A DNA stretch of 64,000 nt, taken from Pseudomonas fragi (GTDB lineage: Bacteria > Pseudomonadota > Gammaproteobacteria > Pseudomonadales > Pseudomonadaceae). A model generated the notes under the pieces. The model made no database searches. It was not told the origin of the DNA and saw nothing but the letters and a program-made list of their open reading frames with translations. Every line of letters starts with the position of its first letter. The stretch's first letter is position 1. The position numbers were made by a program, and so were the translations under genes. The stretch is from contig NZ_LT629783.1 of the NCBI RefSeq assembly GCF_900105835.1, positions 1,612,001-1,676,000 of the forward strand. The letters are read 5' to 3'. Below are positions 46,193 through 56,240 of the stretch, in pieces.

Positions 46193-47890
46193 TCACTGGC
46201 CCCACGAATCACGCAGGGTCACGGTACGGTTGAATACCGGGTGACCGGGTTTCGAGTCCTTGATATCTGCGCAGAAGTAACCTTCGCGCTCGAACTGGAA
46301 ACGGTCTTCCGGCTGTGCATTGCCCAGCGAGGGTTCAGCACGACAACCGGTCAGTACCTGCAGCGAGTCAGGGTTGATGTTTTCCAGGAAGCCCGCACCG
46401 TCTTCGGCCTTTTCAGGGTTCGGCGAACGGAACAGACGATCATACAAACGTACTTCGCACTCGACGCTGGCTGCTGCCGGCACCCAGTGCACAACACCTT
46501 TGACCTTGCGACCTTCCGGGTTTTTGCCCAGGGTTTCAGGGTCATACGAGCAATGCAGTTCAACGATGTTGCCATCGGCATCCTTGATTGCTTCGTCGGC
46601 GCGGATCACATAGCTGCCGCGCAAACGCACTTCGCCCGCAGGCTCAAGACGCTTGTAGCCTTTTGGTGGCTCTTCCATGAAGTCGTCACGGTCGATGTAG
46701 ATTTCACGGGCGAACGGCAATACCCGCACACCCATGTCTTCTTTCGGGTGGCAAGGCAGCTCAAGGTTTTCGACCTTGTCTTCAGGGTAGTTGGTGATAA
46801 TCACTTTCAACGGACGCAGCACGCACATGGCGCGCGGCGCGCTGTGGTCCAGATCGTCACGAATGCTGAATTCCAGCATGCCGAAGTCCACTACACCGTC
46901 GGAACGGTTGGTGCCGACCATGTCGCAGAAATTGCGGATCGACTTGGGCGTGTAGCCACGGCGACGGAAACCCGACAGCGTCGACATGCGCGGGTCATCC
47001 CAGCCATTGACGTGCTTTTCATCGACCAGCTGCTTGAGCTTGCGTTTGCTGGTGATGGTGTAGTTCAGGTTCAGACGGCTGAATTCGTACTGACGCGGGT
47101 GCGCCGGCACTGGCAGGTTGTCCAGGAACCATTCATACAGCGGACGGTGGCTTTCGAACTCCAGGGTGCAGATCGAATGGGTGATGCCTTCAATGGCATC
47201 CGACTGACCGTGGGTGAAGTCATAGTTCGGGTAGATGCACCACTTGTCACCGGTCTGGTGGTGATGGGCATGGCGGATGCGATACATGATCGGATCGCGC
47301 AGGTTCATGTTCGGCGACGCCATGTCGATCTTGGCGCGCAGCACGCACTTGCCGTCTTCGAACTCACCGGCGGTCATGCGGGCGAACAGGTCCAGGTTCT
47401 CTTCGACGCTGCGCTCGCGAAACGGGCTGTTCTTGCCAGGCTCGGTCAGGCTGCCGCGGTATTCCTTGGCTTGCTCAGGGGTCAGGTCGCAAACGTAGGC
47501 CTTACCTTCTTTAATCAGGTAAATCGCCCACGCGTGCAACTGGTCGAAATATTGCGAGGCATAGCGCACTTCGCCAGACCACTCAAAGCCCAGCCACTTG
47601 ACGTCGCTTTCGATGGCGTCGATGTATTCCTGGTCTTCCTTGGCCGGGTTGGTGTCGTCAAAACGCAAATGCGTTACGCCGCCGAATTCCTGAGCCAGCC
47701 CGAAGTTCACACAAATGGATTTGGCGTGACCGATGTGCAGGTAGCCGTTGGGCTCCGGCGGAAAGCGGGTCACGATCTGCGTGTATTTACCCGAGTCTAG
47801 GTCCGCCTGAACGATTGGACGCAGGAAGTTAGCCGGGACAGCAGGGCCAGCCTTTGGATTCAGAGTGGGGTCGACAGTGGGCTTGCTCAT
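46193..47890 (-). CDS. glnS: Glutaminyl-tRNA synthetase
   Basis: 565-aa class I synthetase. [20 protein letters not shown] has the HIGH signature, DDTNPAKED is the GlnRS/GluRS family motif, and the second catalytic motif appears as [10 protein letters not shown], lacking the canonical MSK but as usual for this family. The C-terminal beta-barrel anticodon domain is complete ([15 protein letters not shown]). The N-terminal extension before residue 25 is short. Upstream of cysS and divergent from ppiB. Confidence 0.97.
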   Translation of the reverse strand: MSKPTVDPTLNPKAGPAVPANFLRPIVQADLDSGKYTQIVTRFPPEPNGYLHIGHAKSICVNFGLAQEFGGVTHLRFDDTNPAKEDQEYIDAIESDVKWLGFEWSGEVRYASQYFDQLHAWAIYLIKEGKAYVCDLTPEQAKEYRGSLTEPGKNSPFRERSVEENLDLFARMTAGEFEDGKCVLRAKIDMASPNMNLRDPIMYRIRHAHHHQTGDKWCIYPNYDFTHGQSDAIEGITHSICTLEFESHRPLYEWFLDNLPVPAHPRQYEFSRLNLNYTITSKRKLKQLVDEKHVNGWDDPRMSTLSGFRRRGYTPKSIRNFCDMVGTNRSDGVVDFGMLEFSIRDDLDHSAPRAMCVLRPLKVIITNYPEDKVENLELPCHPKEDMGVRVLPFAREIYIDRDDFMEEPPKGYKRLEPAGEVRLRGSYVIRADEAIKDADGNIVELHCSYDPETLGKNPEGRKVKGVVHWVPAAASVECEVRLYDRLFRSPNPEKAEDGAGFLENINPDSLQVLTGCRAEPSLGNAQPEDRFQFEREGYFCADIKDSKPGHPVFNRTVTLRDSWGQ

Positions 47891-48167
47891 AGGATCCTTG
47901 AACGTAACAGGGTGCGCGGCCTGGGTCGGCCGACTAAATCAAAGCGCCTATCATAGCCGATGCCGTCAAGTCACCGACAGAGCAGGTGCTCAATCAAAGC
48001 GATTGAAATGCCGGCTTTTAGTCCCCATATGGGAAAAACACCATCGAAATGCCGTGCGAGCACGCTAAACTCCGCCCGCGGCTGTATCTACCCAGCCAGC
48101 CCGGGGGATTGAGGTGTGTTCACCCCGCTCCCTGGCCCGACGAATTCCCTGATAGAGCGATACGACC

Positions 48168-48671
48168 ATGACCCAAGTAAAACTGAGCACCAACCACGGC
48201 GACATCGTGATCGAACTGAACGCTGAAAAAGCACCGATCACCGTAGCCAACTTCATCGAATACGTAAAAGCCGGCCACTACGAAAACACCGTTTTCCACC
48301 GTGTAATCGGCAATTTCATGATCCAGGGCGGCGGTTTTGAGCCAGGCATGAAAGAAAAGAAAGACAAGCGCCCAAGCATCCAGAACGAAGCCGACAACGG
48401 CCTGCCAAACGAGAAGTACACCGTGGCCATGGCTCGCACCATGGAGCCGCATTCGGCTTCCGCCCAGTTCTTTATCAACGTGGCTGACAACAGCTTCCTG
48501 AACCACAGCGGCAAAACCGCCCAGGGTTGGGGCTACGCTGTATTCGGTAAAGTCGTTGCCGGCCAGGACGTAGTAGACAAGATCAAAGGCGTTGCCACCA
48601 CTTCCAAAGCCGGCCACCAGGACGTGCCAAAAGAAGACGTGATCGTCGAGAAAGCAGAGATCATTGAGTGA
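48168..48671 (+). CDS. ppiB: Cytoplasmic peptidyl-prolyl cis-trans isomerase B (cyclophilin)
   Basis: 167-aa cyclophilin without signal peptide. Family core [21 protein letters not shown] with the catalytic arginine, [21 protein letters not shown] and [16 protein letters not shown]. The start codon ATG at 48168 is clear. Its stop overlaps the lpxH start (GTGA), so the two are coupled, as in P. aeruginosa. Confidence 0.97.
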   Translation: MTQVKLSTNHGDIVIELNAEKAPITVANFIEYVKAGHYENTVFHRVIGNFMIQGGGFEPGMKEKKDKRPSIQNEADNGLPNEKYTVAMARTMEPHSASAQFFINVADNSFLNHSGKTAQGWGYAVFGKVVAGQDVVDKIKGVATTSKAGHQDVPKEDVIVEKAEIIE

Positions 48672-49396
48672 TACTGCTGATTTCAGATTTGCATCTGGAA
48701 GAGGAGCGCCCGGATATTACCCGGGCGTTTCTGGATTTCCTGACCGGGCGTGCGCGCTCGGCTCAGGCGCTCTACATCCTGGGCGATTTTTTTGAAGCCT
48801 GGATTGGCGACGATGCCATGACACCCTATCAGCGCTCGATCTGTGAAGCGCTGCGAACACTCAGCGACACCGGCACGCAGATTTTTCTGATGCACGGCAA
48901 CCGCGACTTTTTACTTGGCCAGGCCTTTTGCAAAGCGGCTGGCTGCACCCTGATCAAAGACCCCAGCGTGGTCGACTTCTATGGCGAGCCGGTTTTGCTG
49001 ATGCACGGCGACAGCCTGTGCACCCGCGACGAAGCCTATATGCGCCTGCGACGCATCCTGCGCAACCCCGTCACTTTATGGGTCCTGCGCCACCTGCCAC
49101 TGAGCACGCGGCACAAACTGGCGCGCAAGCTGCGCAGCGAAAGCCGCGCGCAAACCCGCATGAAAGCCAATGACATTGTTGACGTGACCGCCGAGGAAGT
49201 ACCGCGGATCATGGCGCACTATGGCGTGCACACCCTGATTCACGGCCACACCCATCGCCCGGCGATTCACAAGCTGCAGATCGGCGATCAGGCCGCCCGC
49301 CGTATTGTGCTGGGCGACTGGGACCGTCAGGGCTGGGTGCTGCAAGTGGATGAACAAGGCATGCAGATGGCGCCGTTTGATTTTGCGCCTGCCTAG
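48668..49396 (+). CDS. lpxH: UDP-2,3-diacylglucosamine diphosphatase
   Basis: 242-aa calcineurin-like phosphoesterase that forms lipid X in lipid A synthesis at the inner membrane face. Metal motifs: [34 protein letters not shown] and [10 protein letters not shown]. The GTG start overlaps the ppiB stop by four bases. The length is normal. A palindromic repeat follows. Confidence 0.97.
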   Translation: MILLISDLHLEEERPDITRAFLDFLTGRARSAQALYILGDFFEAWIGDDAMTPYQRSICEALRTLSDTGTQIFLMHGNRDFLLGQAFCKAAGCTLIKDPSVVDFYGEPVLLMHGDSLCTRDEAYMRLRRILRNPVTLWVLRHLPLSTRHKLARKLRSESRAQTRMKANDIVDVTAEEVPRIMAHYGVHTLIHGHTHRPAIHKLQIGDQAARRIVLGDWDRQGWVLQVDEQGMQMAPFDFAPA

Positions 49397-49404
49397 AGTC
49401 AAAA

Positions 49405-49513
49405 GCCCCTCACCCTGGCCCTCTCCCGGAGGGAGAGGGAACTGACCGCATGCAGATTCAAGAACACCACAGATCAGCCCCCTCTCCCTCCGGGAGAGGG
49501 CTGGGGTGAGGGC
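49405..49513. repeat. Extragenic palindrome (family C)
   Basis: Imperfect inverted repeat of about 34 bp per side, starting GCCCCTCACCCTGGCCCTCT and ending in the complement GGGGTGAGGGC. Each side contains its own CTCCCGGAGGGAG palindrome. Lies between the convergent lpxH and efflux genes. Confidence 0.88.
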
Positions 49514-49527
49514 AAGAAGCCCCCACA

Positions 49528-51057
49528 TCAATGCCCGCTGGTCGCCGGCCCCGCCTTCGCTGCAAATGGCGGCTTGGCCAGCCACACCAGCAAAATCAAG
49601 CCCATAAACAGCCAACCCATCATGGTGAAGTAATCCACGGTGGAGAACATATAAGCCTGGCTGGTCAGAATCTGATCCATCTGCGCGTAGGCTGGTGTAC
49701 TGGCGCCGCCCAGGCTTTCGAGCGTATGCCGGGTTACCGGGTCATAGGCGCTGATGCTTTCACTCATATAGGCATGATGCTGGTCAGCCCGGCGAATCCA
49801 GATCCAGGTCGTCAGGGACGCCGCAAAGCTGCCGCCAAGCGTGCGCAGGAACGTCGCCAGCCCGGCGCCATCGGCAATCTGATGCGGCGGTAAATCCGAC
49901 ATCAAAATGGTCAGCGTCGGCATAAAGAACAGCGCCACGCCAATCCCCATAAACAGTTGCACCATCGCGATATGCTGGAAATCCACCTGATTGGTGAATT
50001 CGGCACGCATAAAGCAGCTCAGGCCAATGGCCAAAAACGCCAGCCCGGCCAACAGGCGCAAGTCGAATTTATTGGCGTATTTGCCCACAAACGGCGACAT
50101 CAGTACCGGCAGAATCCCGATCGGCGCCACTGCCAGCCCGGCCCAGGTGGCGGTGTAGCCCATCTGCGTCTGTAGCCACTGCGGTAGAATCAGGTTGATA
50201 CCAAAGAACCCGGCATAACCCAGCACCAGCACAATGGTGCCAATACGGAAGTTGCGGTGGGCAAACAAGCGCAGGTTGACGATCGGATGCTTGTCAGTCA
50301 TTTCCCAAATAACAAAGGCCGCCAGCGCCACCACGGACAATGCAGTACCCAGCAGGATGAAATTGGACTCGAACCAGTCCAGGTCATTGCCTTTGTCGAG
50401 CACGATCTGCAGCGCGCCCACACCAATGATCAGGGTGATAAGCCCCACATAATCCATCGGTTGCCGGGTAATCACCACCGGCCGCGCTTTCAATTGCTGG
50501 CGAACCACCATCACGGCAAAGATGCCGATCGGGATATTGATAAAGAAGATCCACGGCCAGCTGTAACTGTCAGTAATCCAGCCGCCCAGAATGGGCCCGG
50601 CAATCGGTGCAACCACCGTGACCATCGCCAGCAATGCCAATGCCATCCCCCTTTTTGCCGGGGGGTAGACTGCAATCAGCAGGGTCTGCGTCATAGGGTA
50701 CAGCGGCCCCGCTACCAACCCCTGGAGCACGCGAAACCCGACCAGCTCGGGCATCGACGTCGAAATACCGCACAGAAACGAGGCCAGCACGAACAGCATG
50801 GTGGCCCACAGAAACAACTTCACCTCGCCAAAACGCCGGCTTAGCCAGCCGGTCAACGGCAAGGCAATGGCGTTACTGACGGCAAAGGAGGTAATTACCC
50901 ACGTTCCCTGCTCCGAACTCACCCCCAGATTGCCGGAGATGGTCGGCAAGGCAACGTTGGCGATGGTGGTGTCGAGCACCTGCATAAAGGTCGCCAGCGA
51001 CAGGCCGATCGTGGCCATTACCAGGCTGGGAGGGGAAAAAGACGCGTTTGTACTCAT
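49528..51057 (-). CDS. emrB: DHA2-family MFS multidrug efflux transporter (EmrB-like)
   Basis: 509-aa inner-membrane antiporter with fourteen predicted helices. Typical motifs: ATFMQVLDTTIANVALPTIS (motif D1), WLSRRFGEVKLF (motif A) and RVLQGLVAGPLYPMTQTL. Last gene of marR-outer membrane factor-emrA-emrB, 63 bp after emrA. It would pump toxic compounds through EmrA and the outer membrane factor. The substrate is not predictable. Confidence 0.93.
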   Translation of the reverse strand: MSTNASFSPPSLVMATIGLSLATFMQVLDTTIANVALPTISGNLGVSSEQGTWVITSFAVSNAIALPLTGWLSRRFGEVKLFLWATMLFVLASFLCGISTSMPELVGFRVLQGLVAGPLYPMTQTLLIAVYPPAKRGMALALLAMVTVVAPIAGPILGGWITDSYSWPWIFFINIPIGIFAVMVVRQQLKARPVVITRQPMDYVGLITLIIGVGALQIVLDKGNDLDWFESNFILLGTALSVVALAAFVIWEMTDKHPIVNLRLFAHRNFRIGTIVLVLGYAGFFGINLILPQWLQTQMGYTATWAGLAVAPIGILPVLMSPFVGKYANKFDLRLLAGLAFLAIGLSCFMRAEFTNQVDFQHIAMVQLFMGIGVALFFMPTLTILMSDLPPHQIADGAGLATFLRTLGGSFAASLTTWIWIRRADQHHAYMSESISAYDPVTRHTLESLGGASTPAYAQMDQILTSQAYMFSTVDYFTMMGWLFMGLILLVWLAKPPFAAKAGPATSGH

Positions 51058-51120
51058 CGCAAATCCTTTAAAACCGGGGATGCAGCCCCGCCTGTGCGGC
51101 GAGGCTTATGGATTGGCGAA

Positions 51121-52326
51121 TCAGCGCTGGGCAGCCATGTCGCCTGCCCCGGCGCTGTTGCTGTCAATCAAGCGCGTGATCAGGGCTTCGGCATCGGCCA
51201 ATTGTTGTGCATACACGTTGGTGGAGAACGAGGCTTTTTGCGGCGGTTGCTGGGCCAATACCGGGCCGGTCTGGTCGCGCAGGTTCACGTCAACTGTGGT
51301 CGACAAGCCCACACGCAGTGGATGCTCGGCCAGTTCATCGGCATTGATATGGATACGCACCGGCACACGCTGGACAATCTTGATCCAGTTGCCCGTGGCG
51401 TTTTGCGCAGGCAGCAAGGCAAATGCGCTGCCGGTGCCGGCACCGATGCTGTCGATGGTGCCGCTGTACTTCACATTACTGCCGTAAATATCCGACTCGA
51501 TGTCTACCGGCTGGCCAATGCGCATCTTGTGCAACTGGGTTTCCTTGAAGTTGGCATCGATCCACAGCTGGTTGAGAGGGATCACCGCCATCAAGGCCGT
51601 GCCCGGCTGAACCCGCTGACCCAGTTGCACGGTACGCTTGGCCACATAACCGGTGACCGGAGCGATCAGGGTGGAGCGGGCATTGGCCAGGTACGCCTGA
51701 CGCAACTGCGCCGCGGCAGCCTTCACATCGGGGTGATCGGCCACCGCCGTGTTGTCGACCAGTGCGCTGGTCGTGTCGAGCTTTTGCTCGGCATTGCGCA
51801 GGGCACTTTGTGCCGAAGACAAATCATCGCGGGCGTGGGACAGCTCTTCCTGGGAAATGGCCCCGCCAGCCGCCAGGCTTTTACGGCGGTTGTAGTTGTC
51901 CTGGTTTTTTTGCACTTCAACCTTCTGCGCAGCAACCTGGGCCTTCATGCCCTTCACATCACTGAACAGGCCGCGCACCTGGCGCACAGTACGGGCCAGG
52001 TTGGCCTCGGCACTTTGCAGGCCGACCTGCGCATCGCTCGGGTCAAAATTGATCAGCACCTGACCTTCATGCACCAGATCGCCATCGTCGGCGCCGATGC
52101 TGACTACCGTACCGGTGACCAGCGGCGTGATTTCAACCACGTTGCCATTTACATAAGCATCATCAGTGCTTTCGCTCCAGCGACCATACAGCTCATGCCA
52201 GGCCCACACGGCCAGCCCCAGCAGGATGACCAGAATCGCCAGCCCGCTGAGCCAGAGTTTGCGTTTGCGCTGGTTGGCAGCGTCCTGGGGTTGTTGCGTT
52301 TCATTCGGTGTTTGCACAGTGGCCAT
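51121..52326 (-). CDS. emrA: Membrane fusion protein of the efflux system (EmrA-like)
   Basis: 401-aa HlyD-family adaptor. One N-terminal membrane helix (LWLSGLAILVILLGLAVWAW), lipoyl half-motif STDDAYVNGNVVEITPLVTG, a long alpha-helical hairpin (residues about 95-200) and the second lipoyl half with APVTGYVAKRTVQLGQRVQP. Links the EmrB pump to the outer-membrane channel encoded just upstream. The C-terminal tail is unconserved. Confidence 0.94.
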   Translation of the reverse strand: MATVQTPNETQQPQDAANQRKRKLWLSGLAILVILLGLAVWAWHELYGRWSESTDDAYVNGNVVEITPLVTGTVVSIGADDGDLVHEGQVLINFDPSDAQVGLQSAEANLARTVRQVRGLFSDVKGMKAQVAAQKVEVQKNQDNYNRRKSLAAGGAISQEELSHARDDLSSAQSALRNAEQKLDTTSALVDNTAVADHPDVKAAAAQLRQAYLANARSTLIAPVTGYVAKRTVQLGQRVQPGTALMAVIPLNQLWIDANFKETQLHKMRIGQPVDIESDIYGSNVKYSGTIDSIGAGTGSAFALLPAQNATGNWIKIVQRVPVRIHINADELAEHPLRVGLSTTVDVNLRDQTGPVLAQQPPQKASFSTNVYAQQLADAEALITRLIDSNSAGAGDMAAQR

Positions 52327-52335
52327 GACGGATAC

Positions 52336-53811
52336 CTAAATTATTCTGCCAGCGAGGACTTCAGTGGGAGCGGTCTCGGCTGTAGTGCCGGGCTCAAATC
52401 CACCACCCAGGGCTTGCATCAGTTGAATCGAAAGGTCTATCTGCTCGGCATTCAGGTCGGCCAGCTGGCGCTGGGCCTGAAGCAGTTGTTGCTCAATGCT
52501 GAGCACGTCCAGATAGTTGCCCACGCCCGAGCCGTAGCGTTGCAACACGGTATCGAACGAGTCCTGGGCGATATGGGTGGCCTGCTGCTGAGCGCTGATC
52601 TGCTGCTTTACAGCGCCTAATTGCGCGAGGGTGTCGCTGACGTCGCCCAGGGCGCCCACCAGCGTCTTGTTGTACTGCGCCACCGCCAGATCGTAATTGG
52701 CATCTTCAGCATCCAGCCCGGCACGCAGGCGCCCGCCATCGAAAATCGGCAACGACACTGCCGGGGCAATGTTGAGGAAGCGGCTGGCGGAGCCGAATAG
52801 CGCATCCCCCAGCAGCGACTGGGTACCCGCCGCCGCGCTTAGATTGAGGTTCGGGTAGAAGCGGGTCTTGGCAGCGGCAATATTCTTGCTCGCCGCCTCC
52901 ACCCGCCAGCGCGCTGCCACCAGATCGGGACGCCGGCCCAGCAGTTCGGCTGGCAAGGTGCTCGGCAATGCCACGGCGCCTGGGGCGAGAATTTTCGGAC
53001 GCGCAATATCAACCCCGCGATCCGGCCCCTTGCCCAGCAACACCGCCAACGCGATGCGCGCGCTGTTGAGTTGCTTTTGCGCATTGATCAACTGCTCGCG
53101 GGAGCTGGCCTCAAGGCTTTCGGTCTGCTGATACTGATAATGGCTGTCGATACCGGCTTGCAGGCGACGCTTGCTCAAGTCCAGCATTTTGCCGGTGCGT
53201 TCAAGGTCGTCCTTGGCCAGGTCGAGCACAATAAAGGCATGCCCGAGGCTGCTGTAACCCCGCGCTACATCGGCCGCCAGGGTCAGGCTCGCAGCCTGGC
53301 TGTCGACTTCGGCCGCACGGGCCTGTCCCAATGCTGCTTCCCAGGCCGCGCGCTGGCCGCCCCACAGATCGAAGGTGTAATTAAAGGTCAGGCTGGCATT
53401 GCGCAACGTGTCATAGCGACCACCCTGCCCCGTCGGATCCTGGGAGCGCGACAGGCGCGAACGCGTGACATCGGCTTCAGCATTCAGGGTCGGCATGCGT
53501 GCGGCATCGGCCGCACCGGCGGCGGCAGAGGCCTGATGAGCACGGGCGCTGGCAATTTGCATGTCCGGGCTGTCACGCAGCGCTTCTTCGATCAGGCCAT
53601 CCAGTTGCCCGTCGCCCAGGCGTTTCCACCAGTCCTTTTCAGGCCAGGCCGCAGGGCTGATCGTAACGCCCTCCAGGGATCGGGCAGCCTTGAGGTTCTT
53701 CGCATCCTGGCTCACGCCAACGGTAGACAACCCGCTGTAGTTTGCACAACCGGCCAGCACCATCGACGTAAATACCAGGCTCAAGCCTGTACGCAGCGTT
53801 TTGTTGCTCAT
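52336..53811 (-). CDS. Outer membrane factor lipoprotein (OprM/NodT type)
   Basis: 491-aa TolC-like channel. Lipoprotein signal peptide with lipobox MVLAGC near residue 22, then the duplicated OEP domains: LTFNYTFDLWGGQRAAWEAA in the first and PTLPAELLGRRPDLVAARW in the second. Its ATG overlaps the MarR stop by four bases, and emrA begins 9 bp after it. An outer membrane factor encoded inside an emr operon makes the system self-contained, unlike E. coli EmrAB, which uses TolC. Confidence 0.94.
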   Translation of the reverse strand: MSNKTLRTGLSLVFTSMVLAGCANYSGLSTVGVSQDAKNLKAARSLEGVTISPAAWPEKDWWKRLGDGQLDGLIEEALRDSPDMQIASARAHQASAAAGAADAARMPTLNAEADVTRSRLSRSQDPTGQGGRYDTLRNASLTFNYTFDLWGGQRAAWEAALGQARAAEVDSQAASLTLAADVARGYSSLGHAFIVLDLAKDDLERTGKMLDLSKRRLQAGIDSHYQYQQTESLEASSREQLINAQKQLNSARIALAVLLGKGPDRGVDIARPKILAPGAVALPSTLPAELLGRRPDLVAARWRVEAASKNIAAAKTRFYPNLNLSAAAGTQSLLGDALFGSASRFLNIAPAVSLPIFDGGRLRAGLDAEDANYDLAVAQYNKTLVGALGDVSDTLAQLGAVKQQISAQQQATHIAQDSFDTVLQRYGSGVGNYLDVLSIEQQLLQAQRQLADLNAEQIDLSIQLMQALGGGFEPGTTAETAPTEVLAGRII

Positions 53812-54281
53812 TTTTCACCTAAGCGCATGACCGTGATTGGATCACCGGCGGCCAGCAGTATTTTCTTGAGGATCTGTTCCAGGCTTTGCAGTTCTTGCGG
53901 GCTGATGGCACCTGCCAGCTGGTTCATGGCGTCGGCGCCCACCTTGGGCAACAAATCGGCCAGCGCCTTGCCGTCGTCGGTGAGCACCAATCGCACCTGA
54001 CGCCGATCGGCTTCGGAGCGCTGGCGCATCAGCAGGTTTTTCTGCTCAAGTCGATCGAGCATGCGGGTCATCGAGCCGCTGTCCAGGCACAGGTGGCGGC
54101 ACAGCTCGGCCGGGGTGTCGACATCGAACTGGGCCATGATGATCAGCACCTTGAACTGCGCCGCCGTGATGCCGTAAGGCTCCATATGGCGGTCGATGAT
54201 CTTGTCCTTGAGCATGGCCGTGCGCCCAAGGAGCAAACCCAGGGTGCAATTTTGAAAGTTATCGGGATGAAAGTGTTTCAT
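53808..54281 (-). CDS. MarR family repressor of the efflux operon
   Basis: 157-aa MarR/EmrR-type regulator. Winged helix-turn-helix TPAELCRHLCLDSGSMTRML and wing RRQVRLVLTDDG, with dimerisation helices at both ends. First gene of the efflux operon and coupled to the next by ATGA. The tandem palindrome just upstream is its likely operator. Aromatic or toxic ligands usually release such repressors, leading to pump expression. Confidence 0.93.
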   Translation of the reverse strand: MKHFHPDNFQNCTLGLLLGRTAMLKDKIIDRHMEPYGITAAQFKVLIIMAQFDVDTPAELCRHLCLDSGSMTRMLDRLEQKNLLMRQRSEADRRQVRLVLTDDGKALADLLPKVGADAMNQLAGAISPQELQSLEQILKKILLAAGDPITVMRLGEK

Positions 54282-54296
54282 CAGGGCACCAGGAAG

Positions 54297-54338
54297 CTGC
54301 CTAGGCAGTAATGTTACGAAATATTACTGTCTAGGCAG
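54297..54338. promoter_or_regulatory. Two-site MarR operator
   Basis: Perfect 12-bp palindrome CTGCCTAGGCAG (54297-54308) and near copy CTGTCTAGGCAG (54327-54338). Their centres are 30 bp apart, about three helical turns, and together they form a larger inverted repeat with 15 of 16 matched bases. It begins 16 bp before the marR start, ideal for autorepression. Confidence 0.8.
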
Positions 54339-54438
54339 CTAATGTCAAGCCGATTATTAGGTGGCTATCTATCTGGTTGTTAAACGGGCACTCAAACCGG
54401 GGCCAAGAGAGCAACTATCTTGATGATGGCGGGATTGT

Positions 54439-54525
54439 TGTGGGAGCGGGCTTGCTCGCGATGGCATCGCCCCGGCTTGCCTGACAGACCGCAGCGCCTG
54501 CATCGCGAGCAAGCCCGCTCCCACA
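54439..54525. repeat. REP-type palindrome (family B)
   Basis: TGTGGGAGCGGGCTTGCTCG with its complement at the other end, middle variable. Located between the divergently oriented miaE 3' end and the marR promoter region. Confidence 0.92.
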
Positions 54526-54542
54526 GTAGATCTATAGAAGAC

Positions 54543-55151
54543 TCAAGAAACGGCTGGCACACCACTATGAAAGCGGAACTCGACATCCGGCGACTCGATC
54601 AGCTCATGCTCCGCCGCCCTCACCCGCTCGATCACCTGGGCAATATCCTTGGCATCGCCATATTGATAGGCCAGTTTCAGATAACCCTGGAAATGCCGGG
54701 CCTCGCTTTTGAGCAGACCGAAATAGAACTTGCCGAGTTCTTCGTCCAGATGGGGCACCAGCGCTTCGAAACGCTCGCAACTACGCGCCTCGATAAACGC
54801 CCCCACCACCAGCGTGTCCACCAGCTTGACCGGCTCATGGTTACGCACCACCTTGCGCAGCGCCGAGGCATAGCGCCCGGCTGACAGCTGGCGCAGTTCG
54901 ATCTTGCGCTTTTTCATCAGGCGCATGACTTGCTCGTGGTGCACCAGTTCTTCACGGGCCAGGCGCGACATCATATTGATCAGGTCAACATGGGAGTGGT
55001 ACTTGGCGATCAGGCTCAGCGCCGTGCTGGCAGCCTTGAACTCACAGTTTTTGTGATCGATCAGCAAGGTTTCCTGATCGGCCAGCGCAGCCGCGATCCA
55101 GCCGTCAGGCGTGCGACAGCCCAGGAACTCATGAATTTCAGGAAGAATCAC
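54543..55151 (-). CDS. miaE: tRNA-(ms2io6A37) hydroxylase
   Basis: 202 aa from a GTG at 55151 with GGGAG at 7 nt, matching the family N-terminus LPEIHEFLGCRTPDGWI; a longer frame to 55325 has no family character. Diiron enzyme that hydroxylates 2-methylthio-isopentenyl-adenosine at tRNA position 37. Ferritin-like helices carry the iron ligands: LREELVHHEQVM type AREELVHHEQ, EARSCERFEAL and KSEARHFQGY. The gene is monocistronic. Confidence 0.93.
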   Translation of the reverse strand: MILPEIHEFLGCRTPDGWIAAALADQETLLIDHKNCEFKAASTALSLIAKYHSHVDLINMMSRLAREELVHHEQVMRLMKKRKIELRQLSAGRYASALRKVVRNHEPVKLVDTLVVGAFIEARSCERFEALVPHLDEELGKFYFGLLKSEARHFQGYLKLAYQYGDAKDIAQVIERVRAAEHELIESPDVEFRFHSGVPAVS

Positions 55152-55371
55152 ACGCACACTCCCGACAAAGGGGAGTTGCCCGGCAGACCGGCAGAGTTTT
55201 GAACGATTGCTGACATGAGGCTCACAAAGACTGAATTGAGGCGAGCCGGGGATTATACGGGGCACGGGGCGCAGCACCAACGACCTAACTTGATATGCAT
55301 CAACACAGCGACAACTGCCAAGCAACTATAGTGATTGAAAGCCACTTTTATAACCTGTGGAGACAACGGTC

Positions 55372-56235
55372 ATGCACAGCATCAACAGCCTGTTGGTCGT
55401 CATCGAGCCCCACCTGATGGAAAGCCTCGCCCTCAAGCGCGCCAAACACATCGCCTGCCACACCAAGGCGCATTTGCACCTGTTGATCTGCGATAAAAAG
55501 CATGACCATTCGGCCCTGCTCAGCGTGCTTGAAAGCAGCCTCAAAAGCGAAGCCTACAACGTGACCAGCGAGCAGGCCTGGCATGAAAGCCAGCACGCCA
55601 CCATCATCAAGGTGCAGCAAGCCCACAATTGCGGCCTGGTGATCAAGCAGCATGTGCCCGACAACCCGCTGAAAAAAGTGTTGCTGACCCCGGAAGACTG
55701 GAAACTGCTGCGCTACTGCCCCAGCCCGGTATTACTGGTCAAAACCGCTGAAACCTGGGAGAACGCCGTTGTTTTGGCGGCCGTGGATGTAGGCAACAAC
55801 GACCCCGAGCATATGGCCCTGCACACGAGCATCGTCGACCACGGCTTTCGCATTGCCAGCATGGCACGCGGGGAATTTCATGTTGTCAGCGCCCACCCGG
55901 CTCCGATGCTGGCAACGGTAGACGCCGTCTACCCGCTGGACACCGAACTGGAACAAACCTACAGGGCCGAGTGCAAGGTGTTCCAGCAACAGTGCGAAAT
56001 TGATGACAGCCGCCTGCACATTGAGGAAGGTCCGGCTGACGTAATCATCCCGCGGGTCGCCAAAACCCTCGGTGCTGTCGTGACCGTGATGGGCACAGTG
56101 GCGCGCACCGGGCTTTCAGGAGCGCTGATCGGCAATACCGCGGAAGTGGTGATCGACAAGCTGGAAAGCGACATCCTGGTGCTCAAGCCCGATGACATGG
56201 CCGAGCATCTGGAAGAATTGGCAAGCAAAGGCTGA
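55372..56235 (+). CDS. Tandem universal stress protein (UspE-like)
   Basis: 287 aa from the ATG at 55372 (MHSINSLLVVIEPHL), with GGAG about 10 nt upstream. Two Usp domains: the first about residues 1-140 lacks a clear nucleotide loop, the second about 150-285 ends with VTVMGTVARTGLSGALIGNT, the G-x-x-G-x9-G(S/N)T-type ATP-binding motif. Cytoplasmic stress-survival protein. In pseudomonads such proteins rise under oxygen limitation, but no Anr box was convincingly seen. Monocistronic. Confidence 0.92.
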   Translation: MHSINSLLVVIEPHLMESLALKRAKHIACHTKAHLHLLICDKKHDHSALLSVLESSLKSEAYNVTSEQAWHESQHATIIKVQQAHNCGLVIKQHVPDNPLKKVLLTPEDWKLLRYCPSPVLLVKTAETWENAVVLAAVDVGNNDPEHMALHTSIVDHGFRIASMARGEFHVVSAHPAPMLATVDAVYPLDTELEQTYRAECKVFQQQCEIDDSRLHIEEGPADVIIPRVAKTLGAVVTVMGTVARTGLSGALIGNTAEVVIDKLESDILVLKPDDMAEHLEELASKG

Positions 56236-56240
56236 ACGGC

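Noticed and set aside
46193..47890. Missing KMSKS in GlnRS as an inactivating change
   Set aside because: GlnRS enzymes normally carry a degenerate second motif, and the rest of the catalytic core is intact.
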